Shown here piece by piece: positions 21,163-31,100 of a stretch of DNA of 64,000 nucleotides. The translations under genes were made by a program, and so were the position numbers. Under the pieces are notes generated by a model. It ran no database searches and was not told the origin of the DNA. It worked only from the letters and a program-made list of their open reading frames with translations. Numbering within the stretch: position 1 is the stretch's first letter; every line of letters starts with the position of its first letter. The DNA comes from Torreya grandis (taxonomy: Eukaryota; Streptophyta; Pinopsida; Cupressales; Taxaceae), in the NCBI GenBank assembly GCA_037957365.1, contig JARHVA010000158.1, positions 2,427,501 to 2,491,500 of the forward strand, in the 5' to 3' direction.

Positions 21163-21196
21163 ATGGGCAGAGGCTATTTTTAGCCTCTGTGCCCAT
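21163..21196. promoter_or_regulatory. U3 hairpin with TATA-like loop
   Basis: ATGGGCAGAGGCTA pairs with TAGCCTCTGTGCCCAT (14 bp with a 2-nt bulge) around TTT; the loop region reads CTATTTTTAG. The E1 3' LTR keeps a shorter AAGGCTA/TAGCCTT version at the same place, just ahead of the palindromes. It may be a core promoter element or a folded transcript; not decidable here. Confidence 0.5.
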
Positions 21197-21205
21197 CCTG
21201 CGACC

Positions 21206-21256
21206 GCCGACGTCGGCGACCCTTCGGCCGACGTCGGCGAAACTACCGGCGTCGGC
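21206..21256. promoter_or_regulatory. U3 palindrome array, E2 5' LTR
   Basis: GCCGACGTCGGC (21206), GCCGACGTCGGC (21227) and ACCGGCGTCGGC (21245) are spaced 21 and 18, identical to E1. The 3' LTR copy starts near 34149 and shows several C-to-T or G-to-A changes. Confidence 0.72.
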
Positions 21257-21778
21257 AGCCTTCATTATCCCTTTCTGCATCTGTTGCAGCCCCCTAGACT
21301 CTTGAGCTCGCAAACAGATTCTCTTGACGCTTTGGCTCTCATCTCTCCTCTGTCTTGACCTCGTGCAACAGCAGCAACAGGTGAAAAGGCTCTGGATCAG
21401 ATTTTCTCCTCAACAAGTCTTCTGTGGCTTCGATAACAGCACCTCCTCTCTTCATTCAGCAAGCTAAAAGGTAAGCTAGTCTGGTTTTTTATTTCATTTC
21501 TTTAGTTTTTAATCATCTATCCTCTATTGTCTTCTGCTCCCTCTATCCCCCCCCTGAGAGGCTGCAAAGCCTTCTCAGGCCTTGTCCTCTGTGAATCCTC
21601 CTCTTCCCTGTCCTCTGTGTCTCTTCCTCTTCCCCATCCCTCTGCCAAAAAGACCTTACATCAGGCACCCAACCAGAACCAGACCACTCCCCAGTCCATC
21701 CCAACTTGTTCCCGTTCAGTCTCAGACCTGTCCACAGTCCAGAAAGCAACTCAGACCCGACTACAGGCCATAACCCCG

Positions 21779-21870
21779 ACCGACGCCGGTCACTACCCCA
21801 ACCGACGTCGGCAGGATAGCCGATGCCGGCAGACCCTATAACCGACGCCGGCAACATTTCCGACCTCGGT
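21779..21870. promoter_or_regulatory. R/U5 palindrome array, E2 5' LTR
   Basis: Five units start at 21779, 21801, 21819, 21841 and 21859 (spacing 22, 18, 22, 18), for example ACCGACGTCGGC and GCCGATGCCGGC. The alternation is the same as at 317-408 in E1. Confidence 0.75.
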
Positions 21871-21994
21871 GACTGTCTTCAGCCCAACAGCTCTTTCAGG
21901 TAATCATTTTGTTTTCTTCTTTCCTTTCTAATCTCTTTGTCACTTCTGTATTCTGGCATTCTGTCTTTTATCAGTCACTTATCTCATCAAAATA

Positions 21995-22059
21995 GTGGGT
22001 TGACCTCCCTTAAGGAAGTTTTTACACTTCTGGGAACAAGCCCTTGCTTGGCAACCCAC
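21995..22059 (+). ncRNA. 65-nt three-helix U5 element, E2 5' LTR
   Basis: The outer stem GTGGGTTG (21995-22002)/CAACCCAC (22052-22059) is kept. Hairpin A keeps GAAGT/ACTTC but its loop differs from E1 at three bases. Hairpin B is CAAGC-CCTT-GCTTG (22037-22050) instead of CAGGC-TTTT-GCCTG, a compensated G-C to A-U change. All remaining differences fall in loops. Confidence 0.72.
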
Positions 22060-22263
22060 TGTCTATCTATCTAACGTTTTTCTTGTCCAAGTTTCTTTCT
22101 TCTTTGCAGGTGTCATTCCTCCATAGCCAAAGAGGAGTGCCCACAAGCGTCTAGATTTACGGTGCGCAATCTTTAGTTCAGGTACTTCCCAAGCCTTGTC
22201 CATTACTTTCTTTTAGTTTCTTTCTTTTAAGTCTGAAAAGCAAATTTGAGGTAGAAACATCTC

Positions 22264-22281
22264 TGGCACGCCCGGTGGGAC
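22264..22281 (+). other. E2 primer-binding site
   Basis: TGGCACGCCCGGTGGGAC lies four bases after the LTR end. It is identical to that of E1; the E0 site differs at two positions. The priming tRNA is unassigned, with tRNA-Arg (known for Ogre-type elements) the first candidate. Confidence 0.87.
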
Positions 22282-23386
22282 CCTAGGTCCCTCCTGGGTT
22301 CCTTTTCCTTTTCATTCATTTAGGTGCATTTAGGCTCCTTTCTTCTTGTCTCTTTCTTCTATTCCAAATGTCACTATAAGCAGGACTAAAACGAACCTTT
22401 CTTCCTTGCATTCTAGACTAGTCTAAATATCATACTCTCAACCCTTTCTCCATCTTGTCTTCATAACAATATCACATTTTGACTTGGGCATTAAAACATA
22501 TTGCACTTTCATTTCTGCTTGTGCTTGCATTAGTCCACATCTAGTAACTTAGACGCATATTGAATAAACCGTAGACACTTGATGTTACACTACCGAATCA
22601 CATGCACTAAAACACACATAAAACATACCTGAGACAAGGCCCGACTGGGAATTCATCCCCCAGCGGATACCTTACCCGTCCCGGTGACCCTACTTGGATT
22701 TCATCACCAAGGGGGAAGCCCACTCTGTTCTCTGGCGGAGTCTAAACTCTAGGCGAGGTATATCTTGGCTAAGCGAGACCAGCTAACCACTGGAATCGTG
22801 AAGTGAGGGGAGCTTGCTCCTTAGCACCAGGCCACATACCAGACCCTAACACAGATCTTTGAGCACCTAAAACAACACCTGAAACCATCCTTAGACCGCC
22901 TTCTTCTAGGACCCATTTTTCAGCCAATCTCCCTAAACATTCATCTAAGGCATAAGCCACAAGTTTCTAAGGTTAATTCCTAGGATTTATCGCTTAGGCT
23001 TGTCTGTCTTTCTCTGTTTTCCTCTTCTCATCTGTTTGTTTGAGTGTGTGAGGACGCTTTCTTCTTTGTTTTTCCAAGAACCTTTTGGCTCTCTGGAAAA
23101 CACAGTCACCGACATCGGTTCTGCCACCGACGTCGGCTTCCCCTGTCACCGGCATCGGTCCTTCTACCGACGTCGGCTTCATCTGTTATCGGCATCGGTT
23201 ATCTGACTGACGTCGGCCTTATTTCTTACCGACATCGGTTTTTCAACCAATGTCGATCTCTGTCACTGTCCTTTTTTTTTCCAAAACCAGCAACCTGAGA
23301 CCTGTCCCTTCTCTGTCAAAGACTCCATCCTGGTCTTCTGAAACTGAGCAACACAGTTCTTGAGACCTGAACCTTCTTTGCCTTGC
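22282..23386 (+). other. E2 untranslated leader
   Basis: The leader contains the conserved hairpin-rich block 22629-22834, with CTTGG-ATTTCATCA-CCAAG at 22693-22711, and the eight-unit palindrome array 23108-23257. There is no credible ORF. In the CTCTG...CGGAG hairpin a C-G pair of E1 has become U-G, so pairing is retained. Confidence 0.8.
23108..23257. promoter_or_regulatory. Leader palindrome array, E2 (8 units)
   Basis: Units start at 23108, 23126, 23148, 23166, 23188, 23206, 23228 and 23246: spacing 18, 22, 18, 22, 18, 22, 18, an exact 40-bp super-period. Odd units are mostly of the ACCGACATCGGT/ACCGGCATCGGT kind and even units mostly ACCGACGTCGGC. Arms are conserved despite several CpGs per unit. 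Eight units at the same relative spacing are present in E1. Confidence 0.85.
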
Positions 23387-26300
23387 ATGGTTTTCACTCG
23401 TAGCCAAGCCAAGGCTCTTGTCGACCACGCCAGCCGTCAACCACTTCCGTCCACCCCATCCGTGACCAAGCCTACAATGGGGTTCAACTCGGAGACCGAA
23501 AGAACTCCTGCCCGTCCAACCCCGCCGCAGACTCCTATTGTCCAAGAAGGGGACCAAGACTTCGAGCGATTCTTGGACCTCAATGTCAAGGCCTTGCAAC
23601 ACTATCTCGCGCATAGCCGAACGCGAGACTCCTTGGGCAATCCGATCTACGAAATGCCGACCTCCCTTGTCGCGACTACGGCTGTATCGACAACATCCAT
23701 AGTTCAACCTTCAGACATTCAAGCCATCGCTTTGACCATTGACCAGACTTTGACCAATCCTCCAGGTGTGGCCTCTCCCTCTATCATTGGGCCCACTTCC
23801 ACCGGGGTTCCGGCCCCTTGTCAACCTCTACCCGCTCAACCCCTATCCACTCCTTTTCAAAACCTTGTCGTCTCTATTCCACCTACCCTGGCCCCTATCA
23901 ACACCAGGGTGGCTTCTTGTCCCTTGGCCCCCGTTACCACAGTCCAACCTCTTGTGGCAACAACGGGCCCAGCTATGTCTTCTAACCAACCACCTTTAGC
24001 CTTCACTTCTGCCCCTGCGATTAGTCATCCGTATATTCCACAACTGACTATGTCGCACGCCTCCTCTAACCTCTTCCAAGTGCCCTACAACTTAGGGGGC
24101 GCGCAACCCGTCAATCCGTCAGCAGACATCATCAAGATGCTGATGGACAAGATGACCAGTCTTGAGACCTCTGTTTCTGGCTTGCGCAACACTCTTTCAT
24201 ACGAGCAGATCTGTAACGAGCCCATTCATCCTTCCGTCCCAATCAGACCATATCCTAGCCAATGGGAGCTTCCGAAGTTTTCTCATTTTCAAAACAAGGA
24301 AGACCCACAACAACACTTGCGGGCATTCAGACACGCCTGCTACCTTATTGGCCATGACGATGCGTTACTCTTACGCACGTTTCCTATGTCTCTCTCGGGT
24401 GCTGCACTTGACTGGTACAGCTCCCTTCCTAGTCATTCTCTCTTCTCATTCACGCAATTGGCTCAGCTATTCCTCGATCACTTTTCCATCAACATAACCA
24501 AGAAGGTCTCAATCACGGACCTCTATTCTATTCGGCAATTCGAGGACGAGTCCATAGCCGACTTCGTTGCTCGATGGAGAGGCCTTATCAACCAACTCTC
24601 CTTTTCCTTGCCTCAGGCTGAGCTTATTGAACTCTTTTCTCAAGCCTGTGCCCGACATATCTCTTCCACCCTGAGGGTTCAAACCTTCCACACTTTTGAC
24701 GAGGCCTTCACGATGGCCCGCAAACTAGAGTTGCGTGCCATCGAGGAGAACAAGGTCAAGTTGCGGAGTAAGAATCCCAGCTCTAAGACCAATGACTCTT
24801 CTTCTGCCAAGCCATCATCATCCAATTCTAAATCCAAGGCTTCAGCTAATGCCGTGGTTGTCAGACCTTCATCTTCTTCGTCCAATCAGCCTGAGCCCTC
24901 TACATCTCAGAGCGCTACTCGGCAATTCCAGCAAAGATACTTGCAGCGACGATATACTCCTCTTGGAGAATCATATATGTCTGTGCTGGAAAAGCTTCTT
25001 AAACAGGGAGTCCTCAATCTCCCTCAAGCCCGACCTCCTCCACAATTTGATCCCTCACACGCCATCCCCGCGTGGTATAGGGAGCAAGACTTCTGCAGCT
25101 TCCACCGTGTTAAGGGCCATGACACGGAGAACTGCAAGACCTTTAAGAACATAATACAAGACATGCTTGAAAAGGGGGATCTCATCTTAGACAACCCAAA
25201 TGCACCCCCTAATCAGGCCATTGACATCTTCAAACAACCTTTCCCCAATCATCCGCCAACTCAGAACAATGTCCAGACCTTAATTGACGACAATCATGAG
25301 CACAATATTCGGACAGTCAATACGGTCTCTCCTTTCGTCCCCAATCAACCTCTTGAGGTTAGTCCATCAATCAGTCCGTCACATGTGGATGAGCCTCTCT
25401 CCCCAGCTAGTTCTCCATTGACCTCTCTCATCTTGGAGGACGCCTCGGCCTTACCAGCACCTCCAGTCTCGCCATCCTCCTTTCTACAGCCTATGGAGGA
25501 CCTGACCCTTCCTACTCCTCAGCTGCAAGTGGAGGGCACCGTCATCCCTGCCCCTCGCCCACTGGAGGAGCCTCGCTCCTGGGTTTCTTCTCCACCCAGG
25601 GAAGAACCTGTCTCCCCTTCGTCTTCATCTAGATCTGTCATGACTTCACCACACCATGTATCTGAGACCACTACTCCCATCTCGTCTTCAACCTCGCAAC
25701 CATCAACATCTTTCTCTCAGCCATTTTCCCAGTTAGTGGAGAAGATCAAACTTCTCCCTTCGAGGAAAGTGATGCCTCAGGTGTTGTGGGAGTGTCTTAA
25801 AGCCCTTCAACATACCTACGCCCTCTCATCACATGCCGCTAATCCTCCTAAGGCAGAATCTCGTCAGACTCTTGACAAAGACCAGACTCTCAAACCTCAA
25901 CCAAACCCCTCCAAACTGAAGCCTGCATCTATCTCGTCCAAACCCATCAAGTCATTTGGCGTTCATCCTATCTCCTCCCTCACTCACCCGCAAGTGAAGG
26001 TGGACCTAGGCCAGACCTCGACCAGTAGTAGTCTTCCAACCAAGGCGAAGAAGACTGCCAGACCACAGAAACGAATGCCTCCTTCTCCATCACCATTGCC
26101 ATCCATTTTGGGCCCCCATCCTTCGACCTTGGCTAGCATCCTTCCCACTCCGGCCTTCAACCAAAACTCATTGCCTCCTTTGCTTCCTCTGCCTATCTCC
26201 AGTCGTCCCTCTCCTAAAAAGGTGGTATCGATCGTCAAGAAAGAGCCGTCTCCATCTGTCACCACGCCATCAACCCATAAGGTGGTACGGAAACCTCTTC

Positions 26301-27679
26301 TAACCTCGCCTAAACAAAAGTCACCAACCTCACGCATATCAAATAGCACGGACCCTCTATTAGGCTCATACTCATCAATATTGTGCCGACTTCTCCAGAC
26401 TTCTGACATAACCCTTCCGCCCATCAAGCCTTTCCAACCTCTCGGGTTTAAGCCCTCCTGGTTCGATGATACGAAAATTTTCGTATATCATCGTACACCA
26501 GGACACGACACCGAGACTTGCTGTGCCCTCAAGGCCGCCATTCGCCGCCACATGGAGAAAGACACTCTTCTCCTTGAGGACACTCTTGACCAGACCCCGA
26601 CTCCTTCCTGTCCAACTTCTTCAAACACGTCAACATCTCACCAGCAAGACATGACCCCTTCTTCACCTCCCATTTTCGAAATCAATGCCATCCGTATAAC
26701 CACTAGATCACAAAAGGACAAGGCCAAGGAAAAAGCTGCCATTCCTTGGACCTATCCCTTCGTCAAGCCACCCCTTGCGCCCAAGCCTAAAATCTCTATC
26801 CTTGGCGCGTCCCAACCTTCTTCATCTTCCTCTTCTGGGCCAATTCACGACTCCATGCTGAAGCAGCTTCACCAGACACCTGTGAAGATGTCTCTTTATG
26901 ACCTTATCCAAACCTTGCCTCAGCACCGTCAAGCCCTTATCCAAGCCTTGCAGGCAGCGGAGGTCCAACCCGAGGACCCCCAACCACTTGCTGCCCTCGT
27001 CCATTCTTTGTCTCCTGTCGCTTCCATCACATTCAGCGATTCTAAGATTCCCACATCTAACACGGAAGATCAAGATGCCGCCCTCTTCATCACTACCTAT
27101 GTTGATCAAACACGCATTAAACGCGTTATGATCGACAGCGGCGCTAGCATCAACATAATCTCTACCCACGCCTTTGATCAGTTGACTCTTCCCAAGAACT
27201 GCGTCTCCAAAACTGACGTGATCTTACACTCTTTCAACGACACCAATGCCACGACCATTGGCACAGTCATCCTCCACATTCACGTTGGTCCACGCACAGT
27301 CCCAGAGCTCTTCTATATCATCGAAGGAGAGTTTCAATACAACCTTCTACTGGGCCGACCTTGGATCCGTGCCATGGCCTGTATACCCTCCACCCTGCAC
27401 CGTTGTGTGAAGTTTGAGCATGACGGGCAAGTCCACACCATCCCCGCTGACCCTTCACCCTTCAAGACTTGCAACACCACCTACCGTCCTAACGACGTCC
27501 TCATTCCCATCAAGCCATCCACTCTGGCACCGCCTCCATCTGCGGAAGCTTTGACCAGTTCACAATCGGCGGTTGCCCTCACCCCTCCTCTTCAAGTGCC
27601 GACCAAAGACCCCATGGAAGACATCTTCCAACGATTATCGCTTGGGGAATATCACTTGTTGACCCTCGACATGTTCTAA
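23387..27679 (+). CDS. gag-pro: E2 Gag-Protease polyprotein
   Basis: The open frame extends upstream, but the first ATG is at 23387 and gives MVFTRSQAKALVDHASRQ, a start typical of Tat Gag; length is 1430 aa. The gag domain is at about residues 291-450 (WELPKFSHF, RTFPMSLSGAALDWYSSL). A CHHC knuckle CSFHRVKGHDTENC lies at about 568 and a second, with its first Cys replaced, at about 1030 (VYHRTPGHDTETC). Pro/Ser-rich linkers separate the domains. The retroviral-type aspartic protease is at about 1235-1345 with DSGA (IDSGASINII) near 1248 and LLLGRPW. It should form the particle and process the polyprotein. The frame ends at TAA 27677-27679; homologous coding sequence continues in the same frame beyond it. 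Confidence 0.93.
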   Translation: MVFTRSQAKALVDHASRQPLPSTPSVTKPTMGFNSETERTPARPTPPQTPIVQEGDQDFERFLDLNVKALQHYLAHSRTRDSLGNPIYEMPTSLVATTAVSTTSIVQPSDIQAIALTIDQTLTNPPGVASPSIIGPTSTGVPAPCQPLPAQPLSTPFQNLVVSIPPTLAPINTRVASCPLAPVTTVQPLVATTGPAMSSNQPPLAFTSAPAISHPYIPQLTMSHASSNLFQVPYNLGGAQPVNPSADIIKMLMDKMTSLETSVSGLRNTLSYEQICNEPIHPSVPIRPYPSQWELPKFSHFQNKEDPQQHLRAFRHACYLIGHDDALLLRTFPMSLSGAALDWYSSLPSHSLFSFTQLAQLFLDHFSINITKKVSITDLYSIRQFEDESIADFVARWRGLINQLSFSLPQAELIELFSQACARHISSTLRVQTFHTFDEAFTMARKLELRAIEENKVKLRSKNPSSKTNDSSSAKPSSSNSKSKASANAVVVRPSSSSSNQPEPSTSQSATRQFQQRYLQRRYTPLGESYMSVLEKLLKQGVLNLPQARPPPQFDPSHAIPAWYREQDFCSFHRVKGHDTENCKTFKNIIQDMLEKGDLILDNPNAPPNQAIDIFKQPFPNHPPTQNNVQTLIDDNHEHNIRTVNTVSPFVPNQPLEVSPSISPSHVDEPLSPASSPLTSLILEDASALPAPPVSPSSFLQPMEDLTLPTPQLQVEGTVIPAPRPLEEPRSWVSSPPREEPVSPSSSSRSVMTSPHHVSETTTPISSSTSQPSTSFSQPFSQLVEKIKLLPSRKVMPQVLWECLKALQHTYALSSHAANPPKAESRQTLDKDQTLKPQPNPSKLKPASISSKPIKSFGVHPISSLTHPQVKVDLGQTSTSSSLPTKAKKTARPQKRMPPSPSPLPSILGPHPSTLASILPTPAFNQNSLPPLLPLPISSRPSPKKVVSIVKKEPSPSVTTPSTHKVVRKPLLTSPKQKSPTSRISNSTDPLLGSYSSILCRLLQTSDITLPPIKPFQPLGFKPSWFDDTKIFVYHRTPGHDTETCCALKAAIRRHMEKDTLLLEDTLDQTPTPSCPTSSNTSTSHQQDMTPSSPPIFEINAIRITTRSQKDKAKEKAAIPWTYPFVKPPLAPKPKISILGASQPSSSSSSGPIHDSMLKQLHQTPVKMSLYDLIQTLPQHRQALIQALQAAEVQPEDPQPLAALVHSLSPVASITFSDSKIPTSNTEDQDAALFITTYVDQTRIKRVMIDSGASINIISTHAFDQLTLPKNCVSKTDVILHSFNDTNATTIGTVILHIHVGPRTVPELFYIIEGEFQYNLLLGRPWIRAMACIPSTLHRCVKFEHDGQVHTIPADPSPFKTCNTTYRPNDVLIPIKPSTLAPPPSAEALTSSQSAVALTPPLQVPTKDPMEDIFQRLSLGEYHLLTLDMF

Positions 27680-28132
27680 ACTCCGCAAGATTATGGACGC
27701 CTTCACCTCAGTCCTAATTACGACCATCGGATCGGGACGGTCGTACCTTATGGTCCTCCTCACTTCCAAACCAACTTTGTCTATGGGGGGCTTAATCAAG
27801 CTCCTACCAACGGCACTTCCCTCTCTTCACCCCAACCTTTCACATCTGATTTCTCATTTCTTGGCAACCCCGCCTTTGCACACACTTACCTTCACAGGTG
27901 TGCATGGAAGGGTTTTGGTTTCGGACGTTATGAGCAGGGCTCCCATCAGCCCATCGAGCTGCTCAATGATCACGATGCCAAGAAATGGTATGGCCTGGGA
28001 TATCATGACCCCACTCAGGCTCCTTCCGACCTTTGTCTCGAACCAATCACTGACCAATCTCTTCTAGACTCGCCCATTTCCCCTTCATCACCTACGGAGT
28101 CGGTGGTTTCCATCCCTCCTAGTTTTTTTTTT
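27680..28132 (+). CDS. Gag-Pro to Pol linker with G-patch-like segment
   Basis: Directly after the TAA the Gag-Pro frame stays open to the T10 run (28123-28132). It includes HLSPNYDHRIGTVVPYG, KGFGFGRYEQGSH and WYGLGYHDP, a glycine-rich G-patch-like pattern seen between protease and RT in Tat elements. E0 retains a similar KGFGIG..RQGSH / KYGLGF segment near 46650 (-), so it is genuine coding sequence. Pol continues in the -1 frame after the T-run. Either the TAA and the T-run are mutations of this copy, or expression uses recoding or splicing. Confidence 0.65.
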
Positions 28133-31100
28133 CCATAAACACCATCCGCCTGGAACCCCTGACTTATCAGCTCAATGGGGTGCCCAGGTCTCTCCCTCTC
28201 ATCTTTCCTAGCATGGTAGAGGATGAGTCAGCAACCATTCACACTGTCCACTGCGTTGACGATGATGCCATCCTTTCCTACATGGGTGCCGATGACTCTT
28301 TCGTCCAGCGTTTCCTCCCTTTCGAGACCCAGGTTATGTTAAATGAATCCACCATTGACATCAACCTCCCTTCTTCTTCCGATGTTCCTCACGTCTTAAA
28401 GATTGGCCAATCTTTAGACGCTCAGGAGCAGCTTGACTATGCCCAATTCTTTTCCAACCATAGCAAGGCCTTTGCCTGGACTTACAGCGACATGCCTGGC
28501 ATCGACCCCACCATTGCTACCCATAACATTGTCACCAAACCAGAGGCTAAGCTTGTTAGGCAGAAGCTTCGAAAGATGCATCCTCGCATTGCGCTTCTTG
28601 TCAAAGAGGAGCTTCAGCGCCTTCTTTCTATCTCCTTCATCCAACCCATCGATTATCCACAGTGGGTCTCTAACATCGTCCCAGTTACTAAAGCAACTGG
28701 GGGGATTTGGATCTGCACGGACTATCGCGACCTTAACCTAGCCTGTCCCAAAGACGACTTTCCTCTTCCTAACATTGACCAGCTTATTGATCTCACGGCC
28801 GGCCATGAGATGCTATCTCTTATGGATGGGTTTTCAGGATACAATCAAATCCTGATCGCACCGGAAGACCAGCACAAGACTACCTTTATCACCCCATGGG
28901 GGACTTTCTGCTATCGAGTCATGCCTTTCAGCTTGAAAAATGCTGGTGCCACTTATCAGCGTGCCATGACTTACATTTTCCACAATCTCCTCCACAAAAC
29001 CATGGAGGACTATGTGGATGACCTTCTCGGCAAGTCCAAGCTCCGCCGCGACCACTTGACCATTCTCACAATCATCTTCTCTCGTCTCCTTCAATACAAT
29101 GTCCGCCTTAACCCCAAGAAGTGTGTCTTTGGGGTCCTCTCAGGCAAACTTCTCGGCTTCATCATTTCCTTCCGTGGTATCGAGATAGATCCTGCCAAGA
29201 TCTGCGCTATTCTCGAAATGCCACCCCCGACCATTCTCAGGCAGCTTCGCAGTCTACAAGGGAAGCTCCAGTCCATTCGTCGTTTCATCTCACAACTTTC
29301 AGACCGCTGCCAACCTTTTCATCACCTCCTTAAGAAAGACGTCTCCTTTAAATGGGATAAGGGCTGTCAAGAGGCTTTTAAAGCCCTCAAAGGCTATCTG
29401 GTCTCTCCACCAGTCCTCATTCCACCTAAGGATGACCAACCCTTCTACCTTTATATCTCTGCCACCAACCATTCGTTAGGTGCCATGATCACGCACCGAG
29501 ACGAGCATCATCGCGAGCAAGCGGTTTACTACATCAGCCGAACACTGGTCGACTATGAAACTCGGTATACTCATACTGAGAAACTCTATTTGGCATTAGT
29601 CTTTTCCACTACCAAGCTCCACCACTATCTTCTCAACCACAAAACCTTTGTCGTCACTCACACCGACCCTCTCAAGTACATGCACTCCAAGCCATATCAG
29701 AATCAACGTATGGCTCGGTGGCTCATGCTGCTTGCTGAGTTTGACTTCAAATTCATCCAACAGAAATCTATCAAGGGGCAAACCATCACTGACCAACTGG
29801 CAGATGCCCCTCTTCCCGACAACCAACCTTCACACTGTGAGTTCCCTGACGAGTCTATCGCTACCCTTTCCATCGATGACACCATCTACCAGATGACTAT
29901 GTTCTTTGACGGCTCCAAATGTCAACTCGGTGGGGGTGCGGGGGTCATCCTCATCCCACTCGACGGGGAGCCCTTGCCTCTATCTTTCAAGCTTGACTTT
30001 GATTGTACCAATAATATGGCCAAATACGAGGCCTTAATTTTGGGACTTCAGACTGCCCTTTCCCTCCACATCAAGTCTATCAACATCTTCGGCGACTCGC
30101 AGCTCATCGTTAATCAAGTTAACAGTTCGTATCTCTGTAAAAATGAAGTTTTACAGAGGTATAAGAATCGTGCTGACATTCTTTTGGCATCTTTCGACCA
30201 TTACCTCTTGCAGACTGTTCCACGCTCTATGAACAAGTTTGCCGACACCATGGCTTCTCTTGCTTTGCATATCCCATCTTCATCATCGTCATCCCGCCTT
30301 TTTGTCACAGTGCATCGCATACCTTTGCCTTCATACATCTCTCCTCACATCGACCGTATCAACACTGTCAATTCTAGCCCACAAGATGACTGGTATAAGC
30401 AACTTGTGGACTACTTGTCTCTTTCTGTCACTCCTCCCAACCTCTCTAGCAATGCGCGACGAGCTTTCATCAAGCACACAGCCCGCTATACCATGCTAGG
30501 AGGTCTTCTTTATAAGCGAGGCTTTGACGGTCTCCTTCTTCGCTGTCTAACCACCGCTGAAGCTTCTCATGCCGTAAAGCAAGTCCACGACGAGATTTGT
30601 GGTGGACACTTCAGTGGAAACTCGGTTGCCAAGCGCCTCCTTCGCCTGGGTTATTATTGGCCCACCCTTCATCAAGATTGTAGCGATTATGTTCGGCATT
30701 GCATCAAGTGTCAGCAGCACTCTAACCTGCTTCATCTCCCCAGCCACGCCTTGCAAGTCGCTCAGGATTTTTGGCCTTTCTCTCAGTGGGGCTTAGATCT
30801 CATCGGTGAGATCAACCCTCACTCATCTCTTCGTCATCAGTCCATCATCACTGCCACTGAGTATTTCACCAAGTGGGTGGAAGCCATTCCTCTTGTCTCC
30901 ACAAAAGCCGATAAAATTGTCGACTTCATCAGCAGCCACATCATCTGTCGTTTCGGTGTCCCTCACAAAATCATCACCGACAATGGCAAGTCCTTCAAAA
31001 ACAAGACTGTCCAAAAACTATGCGACTCATTTGGCATCAAACTCAGCTTTTCTTCGCCTTACTACCCACAAGCAAATGGGCAGGCCGAGGCTTCCAACAA

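Larger units (their letters stand above)
20869..22259 (+). repeat. E2 5' LTR
   Basis: TGTAGACACC...GTAGAAACA, bounded by GTGAG and by the primer-binding site. U3 has a strong hairpin (21163-21196) and three palindromes; R/U5 has AG/GTAAGC (donor at 21471), AG/GTAATC (donor at 21900), five palindromes, the 65-nt folded element and TTTGCAG (ending at 22109). No classical TATA box is obvious; CTATTTTTAG at the hairpin loop is the best candidate. Confidence 0.95.

Noticed and set aside
20990..21313. 107-codon minus-strand ORF in the E2 LTR (also 33932-34222)
   Set aside because: LTR sequence with palindromes; differences between copies do not look protein-constrained and no family is recognisable.
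25984..26427. 147-codon minus-strand ORF inside E2 gag, and similar long antisense frames
   Set aside because: Shadows of the Gag-Pro and Pol reading frames; no motifs of their own.
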